Notes under the pieces: model-generated
Told to the model about the DNA's origin: nothing
Databases searched by the model: none
Seen by the model: only the letters and a program-made list of their open reading frames with translations
Translations under genes and position numbers: made by a program
Shown: in pieces, positions 31,326 through 42,640 of the stretch
How the letters are laid out: each line of letters opens with the position of its first letter
Numbering within the stretch: position 1 is the first letter of the stretch
NCBI GenBank assembly: GCA_035235625.1
Contig: CP141141.1
Span: forward strand, 18,163,968 to 18,227,967
Reading direction: 5' to 3'
From: Saururus chinensis
Lineage: Eukaryota > Streptophyta > Magnoliopsida > Piperales > Saururaceae
Length of the DNA: 64,000 bases

Positions 31326-31509
31326 TACTGATTTTGTCCTTCTAAATGACGAAATCAAAAAAAAAATTCAAAAAAAAGCCACTTGTGACGCCAATTTGTT
31401 TAATTTGGCACCTGCGTGGCAAAAAACAACACCACTTTAGAAAAAATTTCCCAAATTAGTCTAAATTGGTAAATATTTTTAAAAAAATTATTATTTAAAT
31501 AAATTTCCC

Positions 31510-32845
31510 ATATATGTATTATATATATGCCTAAGCATGTGTCACGAGCAGTATGTTTTACTGCTCCGTGATAGGTTGCTAAGATTTTATTTTTATTTGT
31601 ATTTGATCAATTATTTAGTTTTAATATATTTTTATTTAACTAGAAGAATGTATACTTAAAATATCAATAAATACATATTAGATAAGATAAATAAATCCTT
31701 CCAATAAAAAGAGTCGCGGCTAGTTTGACTTTTCAACGGACGAATAAGAGTTTTGGTCATGAATGAGTGAGTAATTACATGCTTATGTAGTTTACTTTCT
31801 ATGAAATTTTATGTAATTTATAGCGGTATTCCGGGAATTTAGGGTAAAAATTAATGGCATCTGAGTCTTTTTGCCATATACGGATGAAAATGCCCTCCAT
31901 TCATTGGCCTATATTTGCATGAGATGTAAATATTTAATGCTAATTAATGAGAATACTTACATTTGTAGCGGTTGGACAAAACTAATCTTGATACTTATGT
32001 TTTGGTTTGGTATTATGGTGTTCGTAATTAGGATTTTTTTTATAGTTTTGGCATTGATGTTATTATTGGTTGTCAATAATTAATGCAATATTTATGGGTT
32101 TTGATTAATTTGGTAAGTTCGTCTAATCATCTTTGTGGCAAATTAATAGATTCCACTTTTGGCTTAGGTGGGCCGTTGTGTTTAATTTAAGAATGATAAC
32201 CATTCATTGCCTTTTCAAACTCCTTCTATTCATATACCCGGTTGTACATGCCTTTTGAACTTCTTTGAGTTTGATTGGAATTTTTCATGTGACTACTCGA
32301 GATCCAGTGAGATGCATTGCCAATTCATCAAACATAACTTCCTTTTTTCTGGAAGGTAGGTTGTTGAGTATGAGATCTCTTGTTCTTTATAATGGTAATT
32401 TAGATTTGGATTTTGTTCAATATGTTAAATTTATTTTAATTCATTCTTATTGGTAAGTGTGTGGCAGTTTTGATTTGTTTACGAAGAGTTTCTTGCCTTT
32501 TTTATTTTCGTTCAAATTTATTGCGGTTACACTATCTTGCCTTTCCGGTTTTCCTCTGTCATGCATTTTTGGTTTTGTTCATATCATTGTCATCATCTTC
32601 CCTATTTCATGGATTTTTGTTCTTCAGGATCGAACTGAGTGAATCATGCTTAACCTTTTTTACAAGGACCCTAGCCATTTTCCAGGGACGATAAAAAACC
32701 ACATAAGGGATCATAAAAATGTCCGGGGTATTACTTCAATTATTGGAAAATTTTGATTAGTGTCCACAGGAATTTGATTGGTGTGTCCGTTATTCATGAT
32801 TATTGCTTGGTTTTTAATTCTAAAGTTGGGTGTTTGGGGCTGCAG
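31510..32845. other. Intergenic AT-rich stretch
   Basis: No coding feature recognised. The last 140 bases are intron-like and belong to the first copy of the TTL exon duplication. Confidence 0.4.
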
Positions 32846-33130
32846 GTTGATGTGAATGGATGGTTGGAAGTGTATGCTGCCCATCCCCAGATCGGAGACC
32901 TAGCTTCCGCGGCCAAGAAGAATGAGACCAGTGCACGGTTATCCTCTATACTTCTGCTTTTTCTGTTATGTTGATTCATTGTGCCATGTTGTATGTGGAT
33001 TATTAGAAGTTTGTGTCGGGAAAGTGTTGTTTGTTGCTAGATAAATCATGTCAATATGACAATCTATTTGATCAATGTATTTGTTGTTCAGAACAGAAGA
33101 AAGTTGGATCCTTGACATTATATGTCTCTG
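32708..33130 (+). repeat. Tandem duplication containing the TTL exon, unit 1
   Basis: Colinear with 33392-33810 from GATCATAAAAATG to TATATGTCT, spacing about 684 bp, including intron sequence on both sides of the exon. Confidence 0.85.
32846..32937 (+). pseudogene. TTL (OHCU decarboxylase) exon fragment, copy 1
   Basis: After the acceptor TTTGGGGCTGCAG, the frame reads VDVNGWLEVYAAHPQIGD and continues to NETSAR before a GTTATC donor-like site. WLE-(A/V)-AHPQIG is the signature of 2-oxo-4-hydroxy-4-carboxy-5-ureidoimidazoline decarboxylase, the N-terminal domain of plant TTL, which acts in uric acid breakdown to allantoin. Its His is catalytic in the family. No other TTL exon is visible nearby, so this is a captured or leftover fragment. 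Confidence 0.7.
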
Positions 33131-33391
33131 TTCCAGTTCTCTGGAGCCTTATTTTATAATTTTCCCATTTTCCATAGAGCTTGGGTTGCAGTTGGGAGAA
33201 AATGACGCTGTAATATTCTGCAGTGATAAGTACATGATGATAATGTAGGTCATTGATGGATTGGAGCTTTGGTATTGTTTCGTTATTATTTTTGATAGCT
33301 TGAGTGCCCAGTATGATTAGAAATGTCCTGCATCAAAATTTTGTGCTTCACGCTTCTTCTTTTGTCATGAATGCTGCTTTTCTTAAATATT

Positions 33392-33810
33392 TGATCATAA
33401 AAATGGCCGTGGTATTACTTCAATTATTGGAAAATTTTGATTAATGTGTCCACAGGAATTTGATTTGTGTCCTTTATTCATGATTATTGCTTTTTATTAT
33501 TATTCTAAAGTTGGGTATTTGGGGCTGCAGGTTGATGTGAATGGATGGTTGGAAGCATTTGCTGCCCATCCCCAGATCGGAGGACCCAACCTCCACGGCC
33601 AAGAAGAATGAGACCAGTGCATGGTTATCCTTTATACTTCTATTTTTTCTGTTTTGTTGATTCATTGTGCCATGTTGTATATGGACTATTAGAAGTTTAT
33701 GCCGGGAAAGTGTTGTTTGTTGCTAGATAAATCATGTCAATATGACAATATGTTTGATCAATTTATTTGCTATTTAGAATAGAAGAAAGTTGTATCCTTG
33801 ACGTTATATG
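33392..33810 (+). repeat. Tandem duplication containing the TTL exon, unit 2
   Basis: Second unit of the duplication. The exon and its flanking intron are copied together, showing a DNA-level event rather than retroposition. Confidence 0.85.
33531..33623 (+). pseudogene. TTL exon fragment, copy 2 (frameshifted)
   Basis: Same acceptor and start. It reads VDVNGWLEAFAAHPQIGG, which is closer to the usual family sequence (AFAAHPQIG) than copy 1. One extra G after the Ile codon shifts the frame into a stop soon after. It lies in a tandem duplication of about 420 bp. Confidence 0.7.
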
Positions 33811-35064
33811 TCTTTGTTCTTAATAGCCAGTGATGTTTTTTCTATAGTGTGACTGTTGTAGAGGTGGTGAAAATATAAATTGAAATGTGGAGACACAAAG
33901 AGGCTCAGCTGCTGTTTTGCCAATCTGATTGAAGCCATCATCATTTCACAATGTAGACTTTGTTGGAGGGTGTGTCAATTTCCATGTTCAGGTTATTGGG
34001 CTTGTACTTCATTTAGAGGTCTTTTGGTTTCCCCTTTTAATGTCAAAATTTTAGGTGTGTATATATATATATATATATATATATTTAAGTGGGGAAATTA
34101 TTGGGTACTACGAGTAACATGGCATAGAGAGCTATATTTTATAAGTCTAATTTTGTAGATAGGAATGGGCTATAAATATAAGATGCAAATGTACAATCAA
34201 TGTTTTACAATTATTCTCTCATTGTCGGCTTCTGTTAATCTTAAGTATGAAATCATATTTTTGAATCTACCCGGTTGTGGAAAGCGTTGTAGAAGTGGAT
34301 AAACATTTCACAATGAAACTTACATGGTTGATGTTATAGCATGTTTGTAAGGTAGAAATTATGCCCCTGAACCAGTCCTCTATGTTTGTTTGTTGTCTTA
34401 GAATATTTGAACAGTTTTATGTTTATAGTTCTTTTAGAGTTGTTAAAGAGCTGTGTGAAGTGAGAGTTGATAAATTATAAGATGCCAAGATGGTTGAAGT
34501 TACCTTATGTTCAGGAAAATGATGCTACATGGTGAGGCTACCTTCTTAAAAATGCTCAATATATTCTAGAGCTATAGGGCCTTAAGAGTAGTTTCTATAT
34601 ACATGTTTGGTACTCTATTTGAGAAAATAGAGCTCATAATACAAAACTAAGTATTTTGCCAAATAGACTTTTAGTTTTAGGATATATTTTTCTGAATCAA
34701 GTCTCTTAACTTACCTTACTTAATGTCAGTCATAAATGCTCTTCCAAAATTTGCAAGCACAAATTGTGGTCCTTAAAAATATGGCCATAAGGTAATTAAC
34801 TCAAGTAGGCAAACTGATATGGACCCTTTCTATACATATCACAATCAATTGCCTAGAGTTTGGTCTTCTTAAACTATCACATACAAATAAGTTTTTTGGG
34901 ATTATAGAAGGTTCTTGTTCGTTTCTCAAGAATGCCTTATTATTCTTTTCCTTCTTAATTGTTCATTATTTGTCTGTAGAACTTCTTTCATATTCCATTG
35001 AATCCGCCTATATATGGTTAGTAGATCTTTTTTTTTAACCTCTAGAATCATATCCATCTTCATC

Positions 35065-35330
35065 TAACATTAGCCTTTGATTCTTGCTTGAGTAGTTCGG
35101 TTATTGCTTCACTATAGCGGATACATATTAAGAAGGTAGGCAACATTTATATTTTTATTTTAAGATTTGTTTATGTATAAAAAAAATCTAGATAGATATT
35201 TCTTATCCTACTTTATAATCTTCGTGGCAATTTTCAATTATATTAAATAAAATTTCTTTGCATAACATAAAACAAATGTAGAGAGATTATCATTTTACTT
35301 TTATATTCATTATAGGAATTTTATTTCATC
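35065..35330 (+). repeat. Duplicated segment, copy A
   Basis: Closely similar to 40557-40825: both start CATTAGCCTTTGATTCTTGC, continue through TTTATAATCTTCGTGGC and AGAGAGATTATCATTTTAC in the same order, about 5.5 kb apart. Confidence 0.85.
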
Positions 35331-35347
35331 AGTTTTTATTGATACAG

Positions 35348-38114
35348 ATCTTTTGAAACTCTGCAGATGAACTCTGGAAAAATTTCAGCTAAGGTGAGAC
35401 CTCAAAGAGCCATTCTTCTCTGAACAATTAATGTAAGCTATTCTGGAAAGATTTTTTCATTGTCAATGAACTTTGGCACCAGTTGTAGCATGTCAAATCC
35501 TTTTTTAACAAAAAAAAGAGTAACCACATGGGAACATATTTGCATCAGTCACTCTTTACCATTGGTACATTGTTTTTTGCTTTCACTAATATGATATGTA
35601 CTTGTCCGTTCCATCTTGTTTGGACAGATTTTTGAATTTGAGCACATAACTAACTTTATCTAGCTATTGTCCTTTGAGGGTTTGTAAATTTAAATTAAAT
35701 GCACACTTTATCACTATTGTTCCCGGTGAAAAGTAAATCATGTCACATTTGGAATAAGTTAAGCTTGCTTCCTTGCTAGCAAAATTATTACTTCTGTTGT
35801 AAGCTATTTCCTTAGGCAACCTTTTACCTACTATTCTTGCAGTTGCTTTTCGCCTTCCCTATTTTTTTTATGCAGATGTTGGATAGATTTTCTTGTATAG
35901 CTCTGGCGGGGGTTGCTACAGAGTACCTTTTATTTGGATATGCTAAGGGCGGTCTTCCCAACATCAACAAGGTTGGTTTACATTTTCTTTAACTGGAAAC
36001 TATTCACATGAAATGCAAAATTGACTGTTGCTTCCTTGACTGTGAACCAGTTGGATGGATTGCTTATGTTACGCCCCTACTTTTTACATTAACTTAAAAC
36101 TCGGCATTACGTAAAATTTGTAAGCGAAGAGGGCCCGGATCGATCATGTATAAACAAGAAACTCATAATAATAATAAAGTGTATACGTACAAAAATCCAA
36201 ACTAAATTAGAGCTATACACGTCATAAGTTTATGTCAGCAGAAATATACAATGTATACAAAATATTTAATTAAACAAAATCCAGCATATCAACTCTTGTT
36301 CCACGGACCGATCAGCTATAGTCCCAAATTGGTATTTACACCTGCATTATCTGGGGGTGGGTGAGTATAGAACATTATACCCAGTAGGTAGCGTTAAATA
36401 CTATAAACATACAGAGGAAAATAGATCGTATAATAAGTCTAAAATCAAACAATCACATAACTTAAAACAAATTCTTTTCGTACACAGAATGTCGCCACTA
36501 CTAAAACGACATACACTCGTGCTCATGGGGCAACTGGAATAGAAGAAGAGGGGTTTTCCCATGATACCCCAACCTATGCGCGTTGAAAGCCTCTCTAGGC
36601 AGTATCGAGGAGTAATAAACTCCGATAGTCCTTGGTGTTTCATACCGAAGAACTACCCTTCAAATTCCAAAATTTTAAAATAAATAGAATAACTAAATAA
36701 TGTTCAAATAATTAATACTAAAATGATCTCGTAAGGACAGACCTTTGTCCAACCCTTAAAGATAGCTTAAACCCTTTAAAATAATCTCCATTATACGACT
36801 TGAAGTGATAAGAGAAAAGAACGGAGTATAGCCCTAACACGAAAATAGAATTTAAAACCACCTACACTTGTTAAGCCTATGTTTGCAGTCGTCTTAAAAG
36901 TGGTGGGCGGCACCTTCCCTTACGTAGAGATGGTTTCCTCGTCTGATTCAGGTGAAGCAGATAGAACCTCCCCTAGCGCTGGGACCGTCTCCTCGTCCGG
37001 CTCGGGTGAGGCGGGCAGAACCTCCCTTAACATCTGGGCAGTCCTCGTTTCTGCCCGTAGAGTGGCAGACAGGGCCTCCTCGAGCCTCAGTCGTTTTTAC
37101 TGTTTAGAGGGGTTATCTTAAAGAATGGACCCTCTCATGACGTCGGGCACCATCGATTTAGGTAAATTCGGTTTTTAAATGGGTAAGAATAGGCATGGAA
37201 AAGTTAAGAAACACACGTTTAAAGTATGAAAATGGCGTGGAGTAAGGCAAAAGAGAAGAGAAGAGGGGTAGGGGCGAGTTGGGCACTCCCCCCCTTCCCT
37301 ATTTATAAGGGATGACAGTTGTTGGATGCACGCCACATGGCGCGCATCCAATAGCCGACAAAACGATGGCTAGCCGCGACTAACCGCAAGGCTAGCTGCG
37401 CAGGCTAGCCTGCAGCTAGCGTGGCCCTGCCGCAGCAGGCCTGGACTTGCTGCTTTGCAGTAGGCCTACTTGCTGCAAAAGTGGCAGGTGATCTGATGTT
37501 GCGTCAACACACCAGCTGACGCCAATGTCAACTCCTGCTGACGCTAGTGCGTCAGCGCTGGCGTCATCCTGCTGACGTCAACTTTTTTTTTTAAAACGAA
37601 AAATGAATTTAAATCAGGTATAACTTTTTACCCTGAGCTCGGAATTATGCGATCTTTGTACCTTTGGACTTGTAGTGACAAGCCCTTCGAAACAAGACCA
37701 CACAAGCACATGTTTCTTACCACAAGAATGTGGGTCCCGCCCAAGACACGCACAACAAGGTTGTAGTCTACTATCTTGGTGTGCGAAAATTTGAGTTTTT
37801 ATGCTCAATACCACTGACTCTAAGAAACCCTACGAATAAATTAAAAGGGTTGACAGAAAATGAGACTAAAACAACGTTAAATTGATAAGTAAAGTTTGTT
37901 AGGTTAAAAAAAATTGGGCTGTAAGCTTAAAAGCTTGGGTTTTACATGGAAGAAAGCTGATTCTCAGGTGAGATGGGCTGTCTTGAATATAGTCTTCATC
38001 CTGCGTAGACATGAGGAATCCAGATTAAAGCTTGCAAAGGCCATGTCCATGAGAAAGTCTGTGGGGAGCTGCATCGAAACCATAGAAGAGGCTATAAATG
38101 GCGATGATGTGTAA
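35348..38114 (+). pseudogene. 3' exons of a plastid FtsH/M41-like (VIR3-type) gene, split by an insertion
   Basis: Exons: 35348-35393 (SFETLQMNSGKISAK, phase 1 entry), 35876-35971 (MLDRFSCIALAGVATEYLLF, GYAKGGLPNINK), and a last exon starting at 36051 (LDGLL) that is interrupted by 36067-37924 and resumes at 37930 with KSLGFTWKKADSQVRW, ending GDDV and TAA at 38112-38114. Splice sites are GT-AG and in phase. I recognise the C-terminal part of plant chloroplast proteins related to VIRESCENT3/At5g27290, described as FtsH/M41-like. The conserved N-terminal exons with HEAGH are not found upstream; TTL fragments lie there instead. It is both 5'-incomplete and disrupted, so probably non-functional. 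Confidence 0.75.
36067..37924. mobile_element. Solo-LTR-like insertion in a coding exon, TSD GCTTA
   Basis: Inserted exactly between two copies of GCTTA (36062-36066 and 37925-37929). Counting one copy restores the reading frame LDGLL-KSLGF. It begins TGTTACGCCCC, a common start of plant LTRs, and ends GGGCTGTAA, an imperfect inverted match lacking the usual CA. Length is 1858 bp. The interior has GC-rich parts, a short diverged repeat (GTCTCCTCGTCCGGCTCGGG-type, 36930-37020) and CTGACG-rich words (37500-37580). No pol or gag is present, so a solo LTR or LTR-only derivative fits best. Confidence 0.72.
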
Positions 38115-39426
38115 TATAGGAAAACAACATCAATTTGCTTGACCAAGTGCTCAATGATATGATCTGACCTATATTTAACATGTAATTGTTAATTGAAGTG
38201 ACACTAATATGATACACATAATGTTTTAAGTCAAACTAGGAATAGAGTTTAAATTTTACTTTGATGTAAAAAAATTAAATTAAAGAGTCAATATGACATT
38301 CCCAAAAATTTGTTAACACGATATAGTTACATAACATGTAAGTTGTATAGCAAAGTGTAAGTCACAAAAATTTACTTTTGAAAACCCAAGATTATCTAAA
38401 GTAATGATGATTTTTATAAACTCTGAACTACCAAAACTAAAATATAAAGGGTACGACTCACGAATGAATAAAGTCCCTGTTTGATAAAGATTATAGAAGA
38501 AACAAAGGGATGATCACTGAAGCAATCAACCTCCAAAAGTCACTTGTGCAAATTTAATGCAATACAAGAAGCAGCAATGGAATGAATATTTTTACCAGAA
38601 ATGTGAGAAGGCTTTGAGTACTATACTCATTAAATATTTTAGTGCTAAATAAATTGTGTATTGAATCATCCTACAGTGATTAAAACATGTAAAAGTTGAG
38701 AGCCAATACCAAATAGAGTAATATCATTTGTATAATAATTAAAATCAGTTTTCTTGTACCTGGGTATTAAAGAAAATGGTGGCCGGGCATTGTCATTATC
38801 AAAATATGGAAAGAAATTGAAGACTCATTATGTATTTAAAGACGCAAAAAAAAGTGCCAAAAAAATATACAAAAAATTATAAAAACTGGAAAAAATTAAT
38901 AACTAAGGTGGCCACTTAGACCACAAGGCCAAATTACCATTCCACGATGCTAACATCAAATAAGCTCCAAGTGTGACTTCTACTTAAAATCCACATAGAA
39001 GTATAACTGAAACAACATCAGTTGGAAGTTGGAACAACATAGGAGCTAAAAGGTTTAATAATCTACCACAACGCTGATACTCAAATTAACATAATTGCCA
39101 TAACTTCCCCATGAACGAGGGCATTCAATATTTGAATTCCTGCATTTTCAAAGAACTGGCAACCCAAAGGAAATAAGTGAAGTCACCAAAGATAAAACAC
39201 ATGCCTCAATAATCTGGAAAATAATAGAAAGACATTAACTTTGACAAAGACTAACGAATCATAAGTAAATGGCAGCAATATAAAAAGAGAGGAATGCCAC
39301 CGTTAAGTGTGGCACTTTTTTATTCTGTTTCCCTAATGCATACCTAACATTTAATGTTCATATGAAAGGACAACAATAAACTTGGCAATGCAAGTGATTT
39401 AATTAGGAATGATCACAGTCTTAGTA

Positions 39427-39743
39427 CATGGATCTACCGACTAATCATGACAAGGTGATGGTTCATTTATTAAAAAAATTAATGGATTACTGGTATTACA
39501 TTCAATGAAATAATATGTTCATGGAATCGATTTATCATTGATTTGAATAGCACCAATTGTGGCGCTTTAGATTTTGTTTTCCTAACATGGATCTACCAAA
39601 TAATAATGGCAAGGTGATGGGTTATTTAGAAGAAAATGAATCGATTACTGGTATTATATTCAATGAAATAATATGTTCATTGAATCATTTATCATTGATT
39701 TGAATAGCTCCAATTGTGGCGCTTTAGATTCTGTTTTCCTAAC
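39427..39743 (+). repeat. Tandem duplication, unit about 159 bp
   Basis: Unit 1 at 39427-39585 and unit 2 at 39586-39743 both run from CATGGATCTACC to TTTGTTTTCCTAA-like text, with mostly single-base differences. Confidence 0.85.
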
Positions 39744-40556
39744 ATCTACCTAGCATTTAATCTTCAATCTTCATATAAAGGCAATATACACTTATAAGGC
39801 AATTAAATTACATACCTTAATAACTACAGCTTCTATACTTCATTCTTTCTAAATATGTCATAATTATTTGCCTATATTTGCATTCACTTGCCCAAAAAAT
39901 ACATACATATGGACATCTTTTGATGATTGTACAACATGCTCTTCCGTTACTCAAGAATTCAATTGATTATTTGTATTATATTACATTAAACAAAATTTTC
40001 ATTGAATCAATTTATCATTCATTGTTTGTCTTTAGAACTTCTCTCATCTTCTGCTTATTTCATTGTCCTATGTCTCATTTCCTACACTCTATAATCAAAT
40101 CATCTTTCTCACCATTAGGCATTGATTTATGTTACTATGTTCATTCTCCCTTGAATATATTCTGAGATATATATATATATATATAAAGAAGGCACAAAAA
40201 AATACTATGTTCTTTCTATTTTAATTTTTTTAAGATCTATTTATGTAGAAATCATTTAAAATCCACTCAGGTGGTCATGATCCTCATTTATGCTCTATGT
40301 AGAAATTTTCAGATTTTGTACAATATCTTATAGTAGGTTTCCTTGATAAGAAACCAATCTCCTAATTCTGTATTGTTATTAATAGTCATTTTCCTTAATA
40401 AGAATCTAATTTTGCTTCTTTAACCATCTATAATTAATGAAGATTATTTATAACAACTAATATGTTTCACTTTCATAATATTGTACAAATATTTAGGATC
40501 TTTTCATCTGTTTTGTTGCCCTCTGGTTTTTTTTAAAATGTATAAAACAATATTCA

Positions 40557-40825
40557 GCATTAGCCTTTGATTCTTGCTTGAGTAGTTCAGTTATTGCTTC
40601 CCTAATATGAGATTGATATTAAGAAGGTATGTTATACAATACGACATTTCTATTTTTATTTTAAGATTTGTTTATGTACAAAAAAATCTAGATAGATGTT
40701 TGTTATTCTACTTTATAATCTTCGTGGCAATTTTCAATTATATTAATTAAAATTTATTTGCGTACCAAAAAACAAATCTAGAGAGATTATCATTTTACTA
40801 GTTTATAGTCATTGTAGGAATTTTC
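40557..40825 (+). repeat. Duplicated segment, copy B
   Basis: Direct copy of 35065-35330. Neighbouring words (e.g. the GGCTTTAGATT-type and ATTCAATTGATTATT-type text around 39700-40000 versus 34700-34990) hint that the duplicated block was originally longer. Confidence 0.85.
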
Positions 40826-41331
40826 ATATAATTTTATCAACGAAATGTCTTAACTTAACCTATTTAATATCACTCATAAATGATCTTACAAATTTTGTAA
40901 CGGCCCTAATTGTGCCCTTTAATATTCTCAAACGCATGTAACATTTAATATTCTAATCAATTTAAAATATAGTTATCTTGTAATTAAATGAAGAACCCAA
41001 ACTAATATTCACAGTTTCTATAGATATCACAATCAAATGCCTACATTTTTTGTTTCTTGAAATCAATCATGCATACATACGCATATCTTTTTGGGATTTT
41101 ATAGCATGCTTGTTCGTTTCTAAATAATGCTATTTATTATTGTTATTTTTCAACTAAATGATATGTACATTAAATCAAATTTATTGTTGATAATCTATCT
41201 TTAGAACTGCTCTATTTAATCTCTCTCTATATAGGTAGTATACCTTGTTTTAATATACTAGAATCATAACCATGTTATTCTCACGTTAGCTCTTCATTTT
41301 TGCTTATTTGCTTCGGTTATTGATTTAATAA

Positions 41332-41335
<4 letters not shown>

Positions 41336-41380
<45 letters not shown>
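41336..41380 (+). repeat. (TA)n microsatellite
   Basis: Uninterrupted TA repeat of about 45 bp. Confidence 0.9.
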
Positions 41381-41383
<3 letters not shown>

Positions 41384-42640
41384 AGGTATGAGATAGACTA
41401 CAATATTAGTTTGACAAAAAAAACACTTGCAACTAAAGCTTTTCCTTTTGTATAACGAGAGAGGGAAACTAAGATTATAGTAGCATAGATTCTTTTATTC
41501 ATTTGAAACCTCTTACGAAGATACCTTACATAGTTTTTCATAACATTATATGGACTTATCATTTTTTAAAAGGGGCTCATTCAATTAATTGGCAGAGATT
41601 TTATTTATAAGCAATGGTAAGGACTTTCAAGACTGGGACGGAGAAATCGTCGTCTTCTTATAGAACCTCTGCCTCTCCTCTGTTGTCTCATTTTTCTCCG
41701 TCCCGACTTTCTGCTCTGCCGCGATTTCGTCCACTCCGACACGATTTCGTCCGCCCCAGCCTTGATTTCATCCACCCCAGCCTTTATTTCGTCCGCTCAG
41801 CCTTGATTGAGCTCTGTTTTGACTGCCACCTTGCCGCCGAGTCCACCAAGCCGATTTAGGTATTTTGTTTCCCTAGTTTTAATTTACGTATTTGATATGT
41901 TTAATCTAGTAAGGGAATTTTGTGATTTTCCGTAATGTATACCTTAAAGATTTAATTGTTAGATTTTAGTGATCTTCTTGTGTTATGTTAGTCCTTAAAA
42001 ATTATTTTGTGTGCTTAAAGATTTAATTATTAGGGAATTTTGTTAGTTCATCATAGGAATTTTGTGTGCTTAAAGATTCAATTGTTATGGTATTGACTGT
42101 GAATTTTGTAATTTTCTATAATGTATGCCTTAAAGATTAAATTGTTAGATTTTAGTGATCTTCTTGTGTTATGTTAGTCCTAAAAAATGATTTTGTGTAC
42201 TTAAAGATTCAATTATTAGGGAATTTTGTTAGTTCATCTTAGTAATTTTGTGTGTTTAAAGATTCAATTGTTATGGCCTTCATTGTGTGTGCCCGGACTT
42301 GTACTAATTAGATTCATTAAATTAACATAGTAATATTTTACCAAATCCTAAGATGAACTAGACCGAATAAATAAATAAAAGATGTGCTATATTGTTAAAG
42401 AAGAAGTGACCAAGGCCTGGATTGCATAATTTATTCATCTCTTGTACAAAGCTAAGAAGTCTATATTATTGTGGCGTGTTTGCTACTCATTATGGTCTAA
42501 CAAACTTCGAATTTGCTCCTCTTTTCTAAAGTCTTTAGGGACTAGTTAGTCTTTAGTTTAATATTTTTATAAATAGGTATGGATAGATTGTTTAATCTAA
42601 TATTATTTTAATTTATTGTTTATGAATTAAGTGAATAGAG

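Larger units (their letters stand above)
30464..31509. mobile_element. Mutator-family TIR element with (CT)n/(GA)n core
   Basis: The two ends are long imperfect inverted repeats of about 200 bp. From outside inward they contain AAATTTATTTAAATAAT, TTTGGGAAAT, AAGTGGTGTTG, a GC-AACGCC segment and GATTTCGTCCTTT palindromes. The centre is a pyrimidine tract (30670-31030) followed by a purine tract (31035-31325). The same terminal sequence closes the Mutator-like element at 46962. It encodes nothing; the open frames are translations of the microsatellite. Confidence 0.7.
38115..41600. other. AT-rich intergenic region with internal duplications
   Basis: No gene recognised. It contains a 159-bp tandem duplication, copy B of the 5.5-kb-spaced repeat, and (TA)n tracts at about 40166-40185 and 41336-41380. 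Confidence 0.5.

Noticed and set aside
31005-31358. 117-codon minus-strand open frame, Ser/Leu-rich
   Set aside because: It is a translation of the (GA)n/(CT)n microsatellite and has no independent coding evidence; the same holds for 30554-30787.
32846-38114. One functional fusion gene made of TTL and VIR3-like exons
   Set aside because: The second TTL copy is frameshifted, no linking exon is visible, and the last exon is cut by an insertion; fragments are the simpler reading.
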